From: Cellulomonas fimi
GTDB lineage: Bacteria > Actinomycetota > Actinomycetes > Actinomycetales > Cellulomonadaceae
Reading direction: 5' to 3'
Length of the DNA: 64,000 bases
NCBI RefSeq assembly: GCF_028527925.1
Contig: NZ_JAPESW010000006.1
Coordinates: 62,001-126,000, forward strand
Within the stretch, counting starts at the first letter, position 1, and the number at the start of each line of letters is the position of its first letter. Below the pieces are notes generated by a model, which did no database searches, was not told where the DNA came from, and worked only from the letters and a program-made list of their open reading frames with translations. The position numbers were made by a program, and so were the translations under genes. Below, piece after piece: positions 9,279 through 17,044 of this stretch.

Positions 9279-11291
9279 TCAGACCTGCGCGCGCTCGCGC
9301 ACGGCCGTGACGATCCGCTCGACCGCCTCGGCGACGGGCACGCCGTTGTCCTGGCGGCCGTCGCGGTACCGGAACGAGACAGCACCCGCGTCGGCGTCCT
9401 CGCCGCCGGCGATGAGCACGAACGGGATCTTCTGCGTCGAGGCGTTGCGGATCTTCTTGCCGAACCGGTCGTCGGAGCGGTCGAGCTCGGCCCGGATGCC
9501 CTGCGCGCGCAGCTGCGCGACGACGTCCTCGAGGTACGGCTCGAACGGCTCGGCGACGGGCACGGCGAGCACCTGGACCGGTGCGAGCCACGCCGGGAAC
9601 GCGCCCGCGTAGTGCTCGGTGAGCACCGCGAAGAACCGCTCGATCGACCCGAACAGCGCGCGGTGGATCATGACGGGCCGCTGCCGCGAGCCGTCGGGCG
9701 CGGTGTACTCGAGCTCGAACAGCTCGGGCAGGTTGAAGTCGAGCTGGATCGTCGACATCTGCCAGGTGCGCCCGATCGCGTCCTTGGCCTGCACGGAGAT
9801 CTTGGGGCCGTAGAACGCGGCGCCGCCCGGGTCCGGCACGAGGTCGAGGCCGGACGCCTCGGCGACCTGCCGCAGCGTCTCGGTGGCCTCCTCCCACACG
9901 TCGTCGGAGCCCACGAACTTGTCGGGGTTCTTCGTCGACAGCTCGAGGTAGAAGTCGTCGAGGCCGTAGTCCTTGAGCAGGTCGAGCACGAAGGTGAGCA
10001 GGCTCGCCAGCTCGTCCTTCATCTGCTCCTTGGTGCAGTAGATGTGCGCGTCGTCCTGCGTGAACCCGCGCGCGCGGGTCATGCCGTGGATGACGCCCGA
10101 CTTCTCGTACCGGTAGACGGTGCCGAACTCGAACAGCCGCAGGGGCAGCTCGCGGTAGGACCGGCCGCGCGAGCGGTAGATGAGGTTGTGCATCGGGCAG
10201 TTCATCGGCTTGAGGTAGTAGTTCTGCCCCTGCCGCTTGACGTTGCCCTCGTCGTCGAGCTCCTCGTCGAGGTGCATCGGGGGGTACATGCCGTCGGCGT
10301 ACCAGTCGAGGTGCCCGGAGAGCTGGAACAACCGCTCCTTGGTGATGTGGGGGGTGTTCACGAACGAGTACCCGGACTCGACGTGCCGCTTGCGCGAGTA
10401 CGCCTCCATCTCCATGCGGATGAGGCCGCCCTTGGGGTGGAACACCGCGAGGCCCGACCCGATCTCGTCCGGGAAGGAGAAGAGGTCGAGCTCGTTGCCG
10501 AGCCGGCGGTGGTCACGCCGCTCCGCCTCGGCGACGCGGTCGAGGTACGCCTTGAGCTCGTCCTTGCTCGGCCACGCGGTGCCGTACACGCGCTGCAGCT
10601 GCGGGTTCTTCTCGCTCCCCCGCCAGTACGCCGCCGCGGAGCGGGTGAGCTGGAACCCGTTGCCGAGCGCCCGGGTCGACGGCACGTGCGGGCCGCGGCA
10701 GAGGTCCTGCCAGACGACCTGCTCGCTCTCCCGGCCGGCGCCGCGCACGTTCTGGTAGATGCTCAGGCCGCCGAGGCCGACCTCGACCGACGCGCCGTCG
10801 GCCGCGGCCGGGTCGCCCTTGAGGCCGATGAGCTCGAGCTTGTACGGCTCGTCCTTCAGCTCCTCACGCGCCTGCGCCTCGGTCACGTCCCACCGCCGGA
10901 AGGTCTGCCCCTCCTTGACGATGCGGCCCATGACCTTCTCGATCGCGCGCAGGTCCTCGGGGGTGAACGGGGTGTCGACGTCGAAGTCGTAGTAGAAGCC
11001 GTCGGTCACCGGCGGCCCGATGCCGAGCTTCGCCTTCGGGTTGATCTCCTGGACCGCCTGCGCGAGGACGTGGGCCGCAGAGTGCCGCAGGACGGCGAGC
11101 CCCTCGGGGTCGGCTGCGGTGACGCCCTCGACGACGGCGCCGTCGGGCACCGGGAGGTGCAGGTCGCGGAGCTCGCCGTCGACGCGGGCGACGAGGACGT
11201 CGCGGCGGTCGGCGAAGAGCTGCGTGCCCGTGGTCCCCGGCTCGGCGGTCGTGGCGGTGCCGTCGACGGTGAGGTGGATGAGCTCGGGCAC
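9279..11291 (-). CDS. thrS: Threonyl-tRNA synthetase
   Basis: Class II synthetase charging tRNA-Thr. The 670 residues include an N-terminal TGS-like domain (about 1-60) and an editing domain with HSAAH (His70, His74) and CRGPH (Cys198, His202), giving the HX3H...CX3H editing site. The catalytic core has zinc ligands Cys365 in PMNCPMH and His416 in TQDDAHIY, followed by the anticodon-binding C-terminus. Length is normal. It heads the minus-strand operon with the HIT and PIM genes. Confidence 0.97.
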   Translation of the reverse strand: MPELIHLTVDGTATTAEPGTTGTQLFADRRDVLVARVDGELRDLHLPVPDGAVVEGVTAADPEGLAVLRHSAAHVLAQAVQEINPKAKLGIGPPVTDGFYYDFDVDTPFTPEDLRAIEKVMGRIVKEGQTFRRWDVTEAQAREELKDEPYKLELIGLKGDPAAADGASVEVGLGGLSIYQNVRGAGRESEQVVWQDLCRGPHVPSTRALGNGFQLTRSAAAYWRGSEKNPQLQRVYGTAWPSKDELKAYLDRVAEAERRDHRRLGNELDLFSFPDEIGSGLAVFHPKGGLIRMEMEAYSRKRHVESGYSFVNTPHITKERLFQLSGHLDWYADGMYPPMHLDEELDDEGNVKRQGQNYYLKPMNCPMHNLIYRSRGRSYRELPLRLFEFGTVYRYEKSGVIHGMTRARGFTQDDAHIYCTKEQMKDELASLLTFVLDLLKDYGLDDFYLELSTKNPDKFVGSDDVWEEATETLRQVAEASGLDLVPDPGGAAFYGPKISVQAKDAIGRTWQMSTIQLDFNLPELFELEYTAPDGSRQRPVMIHRALFGSIERFFAVLTEHYAGAFPAWLAPVQVLAVPVAEPFEPYLEDVVAQLRAQGIRAELDRSDDRFGKKIRNASTQKIPFVLIAGGEDADAGAVSFRYRDGRQDNGVPVAEAVERIVTAVRERAQV

Positions 11292-11515
11292 GGGTGCTGC
11301 CTCCTTGGGTGGGTGCCGGCCGGGCGGCGGGCCCCTCGATGCTACCGGCGCGCGACGACGCGACCGGCCCTGATTGGCCGGCCCCGGGGCGGGGGCGACG
11401 TGGGGCGACGCCCGCCACCGGCGTCGGCCCGCGTGGGCCGAACGGGTGAACGTCGACTGGCGGCGGCGCGCGGGACGCGGACGACCCGGACCCCGGGCCA
11501 GCTGCGCGGACGACG

Positions 11516-11552
11516 AAGGCCCCGACCGGGCAGCTGAGCCGGTCGGGGCCTT
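11516..11552 (-). terminator. Terminator after tRNA-Val(CAC)
   Basis: A perfect 14-bp stem (AAGGCCCCGACCGG paired with CCGGTCGGGGCCTT) and a 9-base loop lie 3 bases beyond the encoded CCA of the minus-strand tRNA. The stem ends in TT on that strand, as in many high-GC intrinsic terminators. It also separates the tRNA from thrS. Confidence 0.85.
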
Positions 11553-11555
11553 CGA

Positions 11556-11630
11556 TGGTGGGCGATACTGGGTTCGAACCAGTGACCTCCTCGGTGTGAA
11601 CGAGGCGCTCTACCACTGAGCCAATCGCCC
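11556..11630 (-). tRNA. tRNA-Val (anticodon CAC)
   Basis: The minus strand folds as a cloverleaf: acceptor GGGCGAT/ATCGCCC, D-arm GGCTCAGTGGTAGAGC, anticodon arm CCTCG-TTCACAC-CGAGG with anticodon CAC, and T-arm GGTTCGAACC. Discriminator A and CCA are encoded. It reads the valine codon GUG. A strong hairpin terminator follows. Confidence 0.95.
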
Positions 11631-11662
11631 GTGACGGTCACCCGGGGGCGACGTCGAAGAGG

Positions 11663-11692
11663 ATGCTACCCAACCTGCGGCCAGATTCCGAA
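11663..11692 (-). promoter_or_regulatory. Promoter of tRNA-Val(CAC)
   Basis: On the minus strand TTCGGA (-35, 11692-11687) is separated by 18 bases from TAGCAT (-10, 11668-11663). Transcription would start roughly 25 bases before the mature tRNA. The match is moderate and based on the general actinobacterial TTGAC/TANNNT pattern. Confidence 0.4.
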
Positions 11693-11880
11693 CCGGGTTC
11701 CCGCCCGGGGAGGGCGCCGCGGACGATACCGTTATCGACGCGGGACCGGAAGTCCGTCCCCTCGCCGTCGAGGGTGATACGCACAGGTCCCTCCGGGTGA
11801 ACTCGGCCCCGGGACCGGTCCAATCGGGCATCTGTCCTGCCATGATGGGACCTCCAGCCCTAGCGAGACAGGAGGACCCG

Positions 11881-12309
11881 ATGACGCAGTCGTCGTACGA
11901 CGTCGTCGAGGTCGTCGCCATGCAGCTGATCGGCTCCGACGCGAGCGTGATCCCGGTCAGCGCCGAGCTCTCCTTCCGCACGTCGGACCCGTACACGGTG
12001 CGCGCGGTCTTCACCGGACCGCACACCATGTCGACGTGGCTCCTCGGCCGCGAGCTGCTGTCCCTCGGGATGCTCGCCTCGGCCGACGCGCCCGCGGGGA
12101 CGGGCGACGTGCAGGTGTGGCGCGACGAAGACCCCGACTACACGCTCGTGTCGCTCAACGGCGTCGAGGGCAGCGCGCTGCTCGCGGCCCCGACCGAGCC
12201 CATCACGCGCTTCCTCGCCTCGACGGAGGCTCTGGTCCCGCTGGGGTCCGAGAGCGCGCGCATGGAGAGCGAGATCACGGCCCTGATCGCAGCGCTGCTC
12301 ACGGCCTGA
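11881..12309 (+). CDS. SsgA/SsgB-like cell division regulator
   Basis: SsgA-like proteins help position FtsZ during sporulation-type division in actinomycetes; SsgB recruits FtsZ in Streptomyces. This 142-residue protein has the family layout: an N-terminal beta strand region, SDPYTVRAVFTG, then GTGDVQVWR, a short SALLAAPTEPITRFLAST stretch and a C-terminal helix. The ATG at 11881 follows AGGAGG closely (CAGGAGGACCCG). It is transcribed away from tRNA-Val and stands alone. In a presumably non-sporulating relative its role may be general septum placement. Confidence 0.85.
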   Translation: MTQSSYDVVEVVAMQLIGSDASVIPVSAELSFRTSDPYTVRAVFTGPHTMSTWLLGRELLSLGMLASADAPAGTGDVQVWRDEDPDYTLVSLNGVEGSALLAAPTEPITRFLASTEALVPLGSESARMESEITALIAALLTA

Positions 12310-12322
12310 TCGCAGCATCACC

Positions 12323-12354
12323 GACCGGTTCCGCCTCCACGGGCGGGGCCGGTC
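12323..12354. terminator. Bidirectional terminator between ssg-like gene and pabC
   Basis: A 13-bp stem with two G-T pairs (GACCGGTTCCGCC / GGCGGGGCCGGTC) and a 6-base loop starts 14 bases after the ssg-like stop. The converging pabC gene ends about 105 bases further on. It can serve both directions. Confidence 0.65.
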
Positions 12355-12459
12355 GTCGTGTGTCCGGGCGCGTGCGGCACCGCTGCCGCCGCACCCGGTC
12401 GCGCTCGCCGGAGTGCCTCTCCGCCCCCGGAGGCGCGAGACACGGCACGGCGGACGACC

Positions 12460-13320
12460 TCACGGGTCGAGGTCGCGCCCGACGTGCTCCTGGAACAGCC
12501 GCTGGGCGGCGAGCGACAGCGGGCCCGCGGCCACGTCGACCGCGTCGACACGGACGGTCGGGGCGATGTTGCGGATCGAGCCGCTGAGCAGCAGGTGCGC
12601 GTCGCCGGCCACGACCTCGTCGAGCACGTCGTAGCCGAGCTCGCCCGGCTCCGCCTCGCGGACGGGCAGCCCGTCGGCGGCGCCCCACTCCAGCAGCAGC
12701 TCGCGCGTGATGCCCGCGAGGCAGCCGCTCGACAGCGGGGGCGTGACGAGCTCGCCGCCGCGCTCCACGAACACGTTCGACCCGGTGCCCTCGCACAGCT
12801 CGCCGACGGTGTTCGCGAGGACCGCCTCGTCGGCGCCCTGCCGGTACGCCTCGGCGAGGGCGACGACGTTCTCCGCGTACGACGTCGTCTTGAGCCCCGC
12901 GACCGCCGAGCGCTCGTTGCGCACCCACGGCACGCGCACGACGCGCGAGACCTGCGCGCGGGTCGCCGGGCCCGCGAGGACGACGAGCGTCTGCCGCTGC
13001 TCCTCGGGGTCGAACCGGTGCGAGCCCAGCGGCCCGGGTCCGCCCGTGAGCGTGATGCGCAGACGGCCCGCGTCGCCGGCGACGGCGAGCACCTTCTCGA
13101 CGGCCGCGCGCACCTCGTCCAGCTCCGGCTCGCCGAGGCCCAGACCGAGCGCCGAGCGCCGCAGCCGGCGCAGGTGACGGGTCAGCGCGAACGCCTGCCC
13201 CTCGTACACCGCGCACGTCTCGAAGACGCCGTCGCCGACCGTCAGACCGTGGTCGACGCCGGTGACGAGCGGGTCGGTGGGCTCGCGCAGCGCACCGTCG
13301 GACCAGATCACGACGCTCAT
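12460..13320 (-). CDS. pabC: Aminodeoxychorismate lyase (class IV aminotransferase)
   Basis: PLP enzyme that splits 4-amino-4-deoxychorismate into pyruvate and p-aminobenzoate in folate synthesis. The 286-residue protein shows the fold-type IV signature, with PLP lysine K144 in AGLKTTSYAENV, and the later EGTGSNVFVERGG and SGCLAGITRELLLE segments. Branched-chain or D-amino acid transaminases share this fold, but the neighbouring pabB makes lyase the better call. The ATG at 13320 lies 25 bases after pabB ends, so the two genes are likely one operon. Confidence 0.85.
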   Translation of the reverse strand: MSVVIWSDGALREPTDPLVTGVDHGLTVGDGVFETCAVYEGQAFALTRHLRRLRRSALGLGLGEPELDEVRAAVEKVLAVAGDAGRLRITLTGGPGPLGSHRFDPEEQRQTLVVLAGPATRAQVSRVVRVPWVRNERSAVAGLKTTSYAENVVALAEAYRQGADEAVLANTVGELCEGTGSNVFVERGGELVTPPLSSGCLAGITRELLLEWGAADGLPVREAEPGELGYDVLDEVVAGDAHLLLSGSIRNIAPTVRVDAVDVAAGPLSLAAQRLFQEHVGRDLDP

Positions 13321-13345
13321 CGCGCCAGTCTCGCACCCCGATCCG

Positions 13346-14485
13346 TCACGGGCCCGGAGGTGGCGCGGACGCGAGCCCGACGAGGCGCCGCGCCTTGAGC
13401 TCGGTCTCCGCCCACTCGGCCTGGGGGTCGCTGCCCCACGTGATCCCGGCGCCCGTGCCGAACCGGAGCACGCCGTCGCGCCACCAGAACGTCCGGATGC
13501 CCACCGCGAGCTCGGCACGCACCGATCCGTCGTCCCCCACCTCGACCCAGCCGACCGCGCCGCAGTACGGGCCGCGCGGCTCCGCCTCGAGCGCGGCGAT
13601 GAGGTCGAGCGCCGCGAGCTTGGGCGCACCCGACACCGAGCCGGGCGGGTACGTCGCGTCGAGCAGCCGCGCCCACAGGTCGGGGGCGGCCGCGACGGCC
13701 GGGTCGAGCACGCCCTGCACGGTGGACACGAGGTGCACGAGGCCCGGGTGCTCCTCGACGCCCAGGAGCGTCGTCACCTCGACCGTGCCCGCACGGCACA
13801 CCCGCTGCAGGTCGTTGCGGACCAGGTCGGTGATCATCACGTTCTCCGCACGGTCCTTCGCGGTGAGGCCGGCCGCGTCCACCGCGGTGCCCTTGATGGG
13901 CGCGGACGTCACGACGCCGTCCTCGACGCGCAGGAAGAGCTCGGGCGACGCGGTCACGACCCAGACCGGCTCGCCGCCGCCCACCGGCACGTGGACACCG
14001 CCCGCGAAGGGCGCTGGGTTGCCCGCGGCGAGCACGGCCGCGAGCGCCCGTGCGTCCGGCTCCTGTCCGTCCGCTCCCGCGGGCAGCGGGGCCGACAGCA
14101 CCCGGCAGAGGTTGGCCTGGTAGACGTGGCCCTCCGCCACGGCGGACCGGACGCGCTCGACCGCCGCGCGGTACGCGTCCTCCCCCGCCGACGTCACCCA
14201 GGCGGACGCCTGTGGCCCGTGCCACACGCCCGGCGGACGGGTCGGCGCGCGACGCGTCACGTCGGCGAACCGCCACGCGCGCACGCCCCCCTCGAACTCC
14301 CCCACGACCGCCCACCAGCCCGGCGTCCGGAGACGTTCCGGCTGGTCACGCACGTCGACGCACTCGACGACACCCGACGCCTCGACGTCGCCGAACCACG
14401 CGGTCCCGGGGCTGACGGAGGGCTGCTCGTGCACCCGCACACGGTAGCGAGGCGGCCGTCGGACCCCGCGGATCCGCATGAACAC
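13346..14485 (-). CDS. pabB: Aminodeoxychorismate synthase component I
   Basis: Chorismate-binding enzyme that aminates chorismate to aminodeoxychorismate with a PabA glutaminase. In the 379-residue protein the PIKGT motif (196-200) carries the lysine K198 typical of PabB; anthranilate synthases have PIAGT here. DLVRNDLQRVC and the GSVSGAPKLAALDLI block complete the active site. The first 20 residues are basic and doubtful; a GTG start near residue 17 is possible. No pabA is visible beside it. Confidence 0.9.
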   Translation of the reverse strand: MFMRIRGVRRPPRYRVRVHEQPSVSPGTAWFGDVEASGVVECVDVRDQPERLRTPGWWAVVGEFEGGVRAWRFADVTRRAPTRPPGVWHGPQASAWVTSAGEDAYRAAVERVRSAVAEGHVYQANLCRVLSAPLPAGADGQEPDARALAAVLAAGNPAPFAGGVHVPVGGGEPVWVVTASPELFLRVEDGVVTSAPIKGTAVDAAGLTAKDRAENVMITDLVRNDLQRVCRAGTVEVTTLLGVEEHPGLVHLVSTVQGVLDPAVAAAPDLWARLLDATYPPGSVSGAPKLAALDLIAALEAEPRGPYCGAVGWVEVGDDGSVRAELAVGIRTFWWRDGVLRFGTGAGITWGSDPQAEWAETELKARRLVGLASAPPPGP

Positions 14486-14502
14486 GCGGCTCCGGGAGCC
14501 AG

Positions 14503-14533
14503 TTGGACTCTTGCCGGAAGACTCGGTTAGAGT
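14503..14533 (+). promoter_or_regulatory. Promoter of the tRNA Gly-Cys-Val cluster
   Basis: TTGGAC (14503-14508) and TAGAGT (14528-14533) are separated by 19 bases and lie about 47 bases upstream of tRNA-Gly. The -10 fits TANNNT; the spacing is slightly long. It is the only good candidate in the gap after the divergent pabB start. Confidence 0.5.
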
Positions 14534-14579
14534 CTGGGACGCACACGGAACGCCGGTGAGAACCGGCAGGACGTGCAGC

Positions 14580-14651
14580 GCGGACGTGGCTCAGTGGTAG
14601 AGCATCACCTTGCCAAGGTGAGGGTCGCGGGTTCGAATCCCGTCGTCCGCT
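14580..14651 (+). tRNA. tRNA-Gly (anticodon GCC)
   Basis: Cloverleaf with acceptor GCGGACG/CGTCCGC, D-arm GGCTCAGTGGTAGAGC, anticodon arm TCACC-TTGCCAA-GGTGA (GCC) and T-arm GGGTTCGAATCCC. Discriminator is T and CCA is not encoded. First of three tRNAs on this strand. Confidence 0.97.
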
Positions 14652-14707
14652 CGGAGGCAGACACTCCTGATCGACTGGTCCTCAGTCGCTGAGGACTGCG
14701 GTCTCAG

Positions 14708-14778
14708 GGTGGAGTGGCCGAGAGGCGAGGCAGCGGCCTGCAAAGCCGTATACGTGGGTTCGAATCCCATCTCCACCT
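14708..14778 (+). tRNA. tRNA-Cys (anticodon GCA)
   Basis: Acceptor GGTGGAG/CTCCACC, anticodon loop CTGCAAA with anticodon GCA, T-arm GGGTTCGAATCCC. 71 bases, discriminator T, no encoded CCA. Lies 56 bases after tRNA-Gly and 17 before tRNA-Val, probably in one transcript. Confidence 0.97.
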
Positions 14779-14795
14779 CGCAGCATGTCCCCCAC

Positions 14796-14870
14796 GGGCG
14801 ATTGGCGCAGCGGTAGCGCGCTTCCCTGACACGGAAGAGGTCACTGGTTCGATCCCAGTATCGCCCACCA
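14796..14870 (+). tRNA. tRNA-Val (anticodon GAC), integration target
   Basis: Acceptor GGGCGAT/ATCGCCC, D-arm GGCGCAGCGGTAGCGC, anticodon arm TTCC-CTGACAC-GGAA (GAC), T-arm TGGTTCGATCCCA, encoded CCA. Its 3' part from 14826 through base 14873 is repeated exactly at 26047-26094, so this intact gene is the left attachment site of a genomic island. Confidence 0.97.
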
Positions 14871-14873
14871 GCA
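14826..14873 (+). repeat. attL, 48-bp direct repeat in tRNA-Val
   Basis: Bases 14826-14873 run from the anticodon loop through the CCA plus three bases and are identical to 26047-26094. This is the standard result of tyrosine-recombinase integration into a tRNA 3' end, leaving the tRNA gene whole on one side. Confidence 0.9.
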
Positions 14874-14885
14874 TCACCGCAGGTC

Positions 14886-14921
14886 AGAGGCCGTTTCACG
14901 CAGTCGCGTGAGACGGCCTCT
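14886..14921 (+). terminator. Terminator after tRNA-Val(GAC)
   Basis: A 16-bp stem with one G-T pair (AGAGGCCGTTTCACGC / GCGTGAGACGGCCTCT) and a 4-base loop begins 15 bases after the tRNA CCA. It ends the tRNA transcript and lies within the island's left end. Confidence 0.8.
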
Positions 14922-14926
14922 CGGCT

Positions 14927-14953
14927 TTCCGTACGCCATCTGTACGCCAACCA
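14927..14953. repeat. Paired GTACGCCA repeats at island left end
   Basis: TTCCGTACGCCATCT (14927-14941) is directly followed by GTACGCCAACCA (14942-14953). The first 15-mer recurs at 26158-26172 and the 12-mer at 25933-25944, on either side of the right repeat. Their placement near att cores suggests integrase arm-binding sites; the integrase itself is not in the window. Confidence 0.5.
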
Positions 14954-15167
14954 GGCTCCGACTCAGGTGGGCCAGGGGCGTTGCGGCAGTTCGCGTTCGC
15001 ACCGTTGTCGCAGGTGGCAAGCCAGTCCACGACGGGCGGATCCCGGTGCCCCCATCCCTCGCGAGACTCGGGGAAGAGACAGGCGGATCGACTGTCGTGA
15101 CGCGCTCGCCGTGCCGTTGACAACTGCAGCGGCCGCCGTGAGCACGGCCACGGAGGCGCCGTCGCGG

Positions 15168-15434
15168 TCGGTCGGCTCGACGGGCGACCGCTGTGACAAC
15201 GCCCTCGCCGAAGCGTTCGACTCGCTGTTCAAGGCCGAGCTCGTGCGCAAGAAGGGTCCGTGGAAGAACGTCGACGACCTCGAGATCGCCCTCGCCGATT
15301 ACGTCGACTGGTTCTACCACCGACGCCTGCACGGCGAGATCGGACTGGTCCCACCGGCCGAGCACGAAGCCAGCTACTACCGGCACACCCCCGCCGGGAC
15401 TACCGTCGCGGCGTCAGCTCCGAGCCTCCACTGA
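15168..15434 (+). pseudogene. IS3-family transposase, C-terminal fragment
   Basis: About 88 residues match the end of an IS3-type OrfB integrase core: VGSTGDRCDNALAEAFDSLFKAEL, then DYVDWFYHRRLHGEIGLVPP and EHEASYYRH, including the last catalytic-region glutamate helix. The N-terminal two thirds of the rve domain and OrfA are missing; upstream sequence in frame is unrelated. It is a remnant of an insertion near the island's left edge and cannot be active. About 290 bases between the tRNA and this fragment hold only the terminator and att arm repeats. Confidence 0.8.
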
Positions 15435-15578
15435 AGCCGGTGCGACACAGCCGCGGATGAAGCCCGCGGTGGACGCGATGAAGTCCGCGGCGAGGTGGGG
15501 GTGGCCGATCTGCACGCCGATGAACATGGCGCCGGCCACGGCGGCGCCTCGCATGAGGGTCGAGGGTGTGATGGTCAC
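15414..15578 (-). pseudogene. Truncated membrane-protein gene, N-terminal fragment
   Basis: From a GTG at 15578 the minus strand reads VTITPSTLMRGAAVAGAMFIGVQIGHPH and about 26 more residues before a stop. This start resembles actinobacterial multi-helix membrane proteins that open with a near-identical TITPS..R..G motif and one hydrophobic helix, but those are several times longer. The reading frame breaks where the IS3 fragment begins, and the last codons overlap that fragment. I read it as a gene cut by the insertion event; a short real peptide is less likely. Confidence 0.4.
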
Positions 15579-15703
15579 GTCCGGCTCCTGTTCGTGCTCG
15601 CGCGGCGGGCGCCGCGCGAGCACGACGTAAGAACCGCGTTGGTGAGGACGGATCTCCAGACGATGTGACCGCCGATGTGATCCTTGGCCGCGCCCCCAGT
15701 ACG

Positions 15704-17044
15704 TCACGGCGTGAGCGTTTGCCCCGTACGCAGCGAGGTGACGACGTCCAGGGCAGCCTGGCTCGTCGCGGCGGCACCGGTCGGGTCGGTGATCATTCCG
15801 CCGTGGTCGGCGCCCCTGACGACGCGGTGGGCGCTGTTGGTCGACAATCCGGCCAGAACGTCATGCGCGGCAGCGTCCTCGGCGTCCCGACCGAATGCGG
15901 CCGTCAGCACGATCAGCGGTCTGTCGGCGAAGTCTCCTAGGGCGGCGGCCTGGCGCGCCGAGGTGCTGCCCTGGACGTACTCCTCGAGCGTGCTGCGCAC
16001 GCTGGCGGCGGTCGGCTGGTCGAGCAGGCGGGTCACGCCCAGGCGAGCCGCGGTGGATGTGAGGACGACCAGCCGGTCGCCGAGGTCGGCTGAGCCTTCC
16101 TGGTGCGCCGCGGTGTTCGGTGAATCGGGCGCGGGGGCGGGAGGTGTGGTGTCGACCAGCACCATGCCGGCGACGTCGTCGGGGTAGCGGGCGGCGAACG
16201 TCAACGCGTACAGGCCACCGAAGGAGTGCCCGGCGAGCACGTACGGTCCGGGCACCCCGCCTTCCTCGAGCAAGGTGTGCAGGTCCGTCGCGATCTGCTC
16301 GGCGTCCTGCCCGGTTGTCGCCGGTTCGCTCCATCCACGCCCTGCCCGGTCGTAGACGCACACGCGCGTCTGCTCAGCGATCACCGGGGCGACGAGCTCG
16401 AGCTGAGCGGCGACCATGCCCGCGCCGGGCTCCAGGACGACGGTCGGGTTTCCCGACCCGGCGCAGCTCAGGTGCAGGCGGTGCTCGCCCACCGAGATCA
16501 GGTGCCCGGGCACGGGGCGTGAGGCGTCCAGAGCTGCCTGCACGGTCTGGTACCCGCCGCCCACAGCGGCCAGCGCCAGGACCGCGAGGATCGGCCGGAG
16601 CAGCCACCGTCCCGCGCGGCTCGGCATGTCCCTCGGGATGTGGACGAACGCTCGCACGACCAGCACCAGCAGGACCGGTGGCCACACCCACGACAGTGGC
16701 TCGAGGGCCGCGGGCGCGACCAGCAGCAGAAGGCCGCTGAGCCCCATGAACACCGCGAGGGTGACCGCCCACCGCTGCGGCTGGTCGGTGAACCGGGTCG
16801 ACACCGCAGCCAGCAGCGCCCAGCCGGCCGCCAGCCCGCACAGCACGGCGCCCGTAACTGCGGCTTCGGTCGGTGCGGTGAAGGGCGCCACGACCAGCAG
16901 TGCTGCGGCGGCCAGACCGACGGCCGACGACAGGGCCACGACCCGGCCGATGCGGCCCTGCGACGTGGACACCGTGCGTTGCGCCCGTGCGTCGCCCGCG
17001 CTGACCTCGGAGCCACCGGTGGCGGCCCTCCCCCGATCCCTCAT
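15704..17044 (-). CDS. Alpha/beta-hydrolase with N-terminal membrane domain
   Basis: The first ~170 of 446 residues form about four to five membrane helices (for example LAAAALLVVAPF and LSGLLLLVAPAALEPL). They are followed by an alpha/beta-hydrolase with oxyanion start VVLEPGAGM, nucleophile elbow GHSFGG, and a C-terminal RGADHGGMI catalytic histidine. The catalytic domain is probably outside the membrane, but topology is not certain. The ATG at 17044 overlaps the MFS stop in ATGA, making it the last gene of a three-gene operon. Substrate is unknown; ester or peptide hydrolysis coupled to export is speculation. Confidence 0.85.
   Translation of the reverse strand: MRDRGRAATGGSEVSAGDARAQRTVSTSQGRIGRVVALSSAVGLAAAALLVVAPFTAPTEAAVTGAVLCGLAAGWALLAAVSTRFTDQPQRWAVTLAVFMGLSGLLLLVAPAALEPLSWVWPPVLLVLVVRAFVHIPRDMPSRAGRWLLRPILAVLALAAVGGGYQTVQAALDASRPVPGHLISVGEHRLHLSCAGSGNPTVVLEPGAGMVAAQLELVAPVIAEQTRVCVYDRAGRGWSEPATTGQDAEQIATDLHTLLEEGGVPGPYVLAGHSFGGLYALTFAARYPDDVAGMVLVDTTPPAPAPDSPNTAAHQEGSADLGDRLVVLTSTAARLGVTRLLDQPTAASVRSTLEEYVQGSTSARQAAALGDFADRPLIVLTAAFGRDAEDAAAHDVLAGLSTNSAHRVVRGADHGGMITDPTGAAATSQAALDVVTSLRTGQTLTP

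Noticed and set aside
14591-14950. Open frame across the tRNA cluster reading GGRYWDRTSDLF on the minus strand
   Set aside because: This peptide is a known artefact of translating tRNA genes and overlaps three clear tRNAs.
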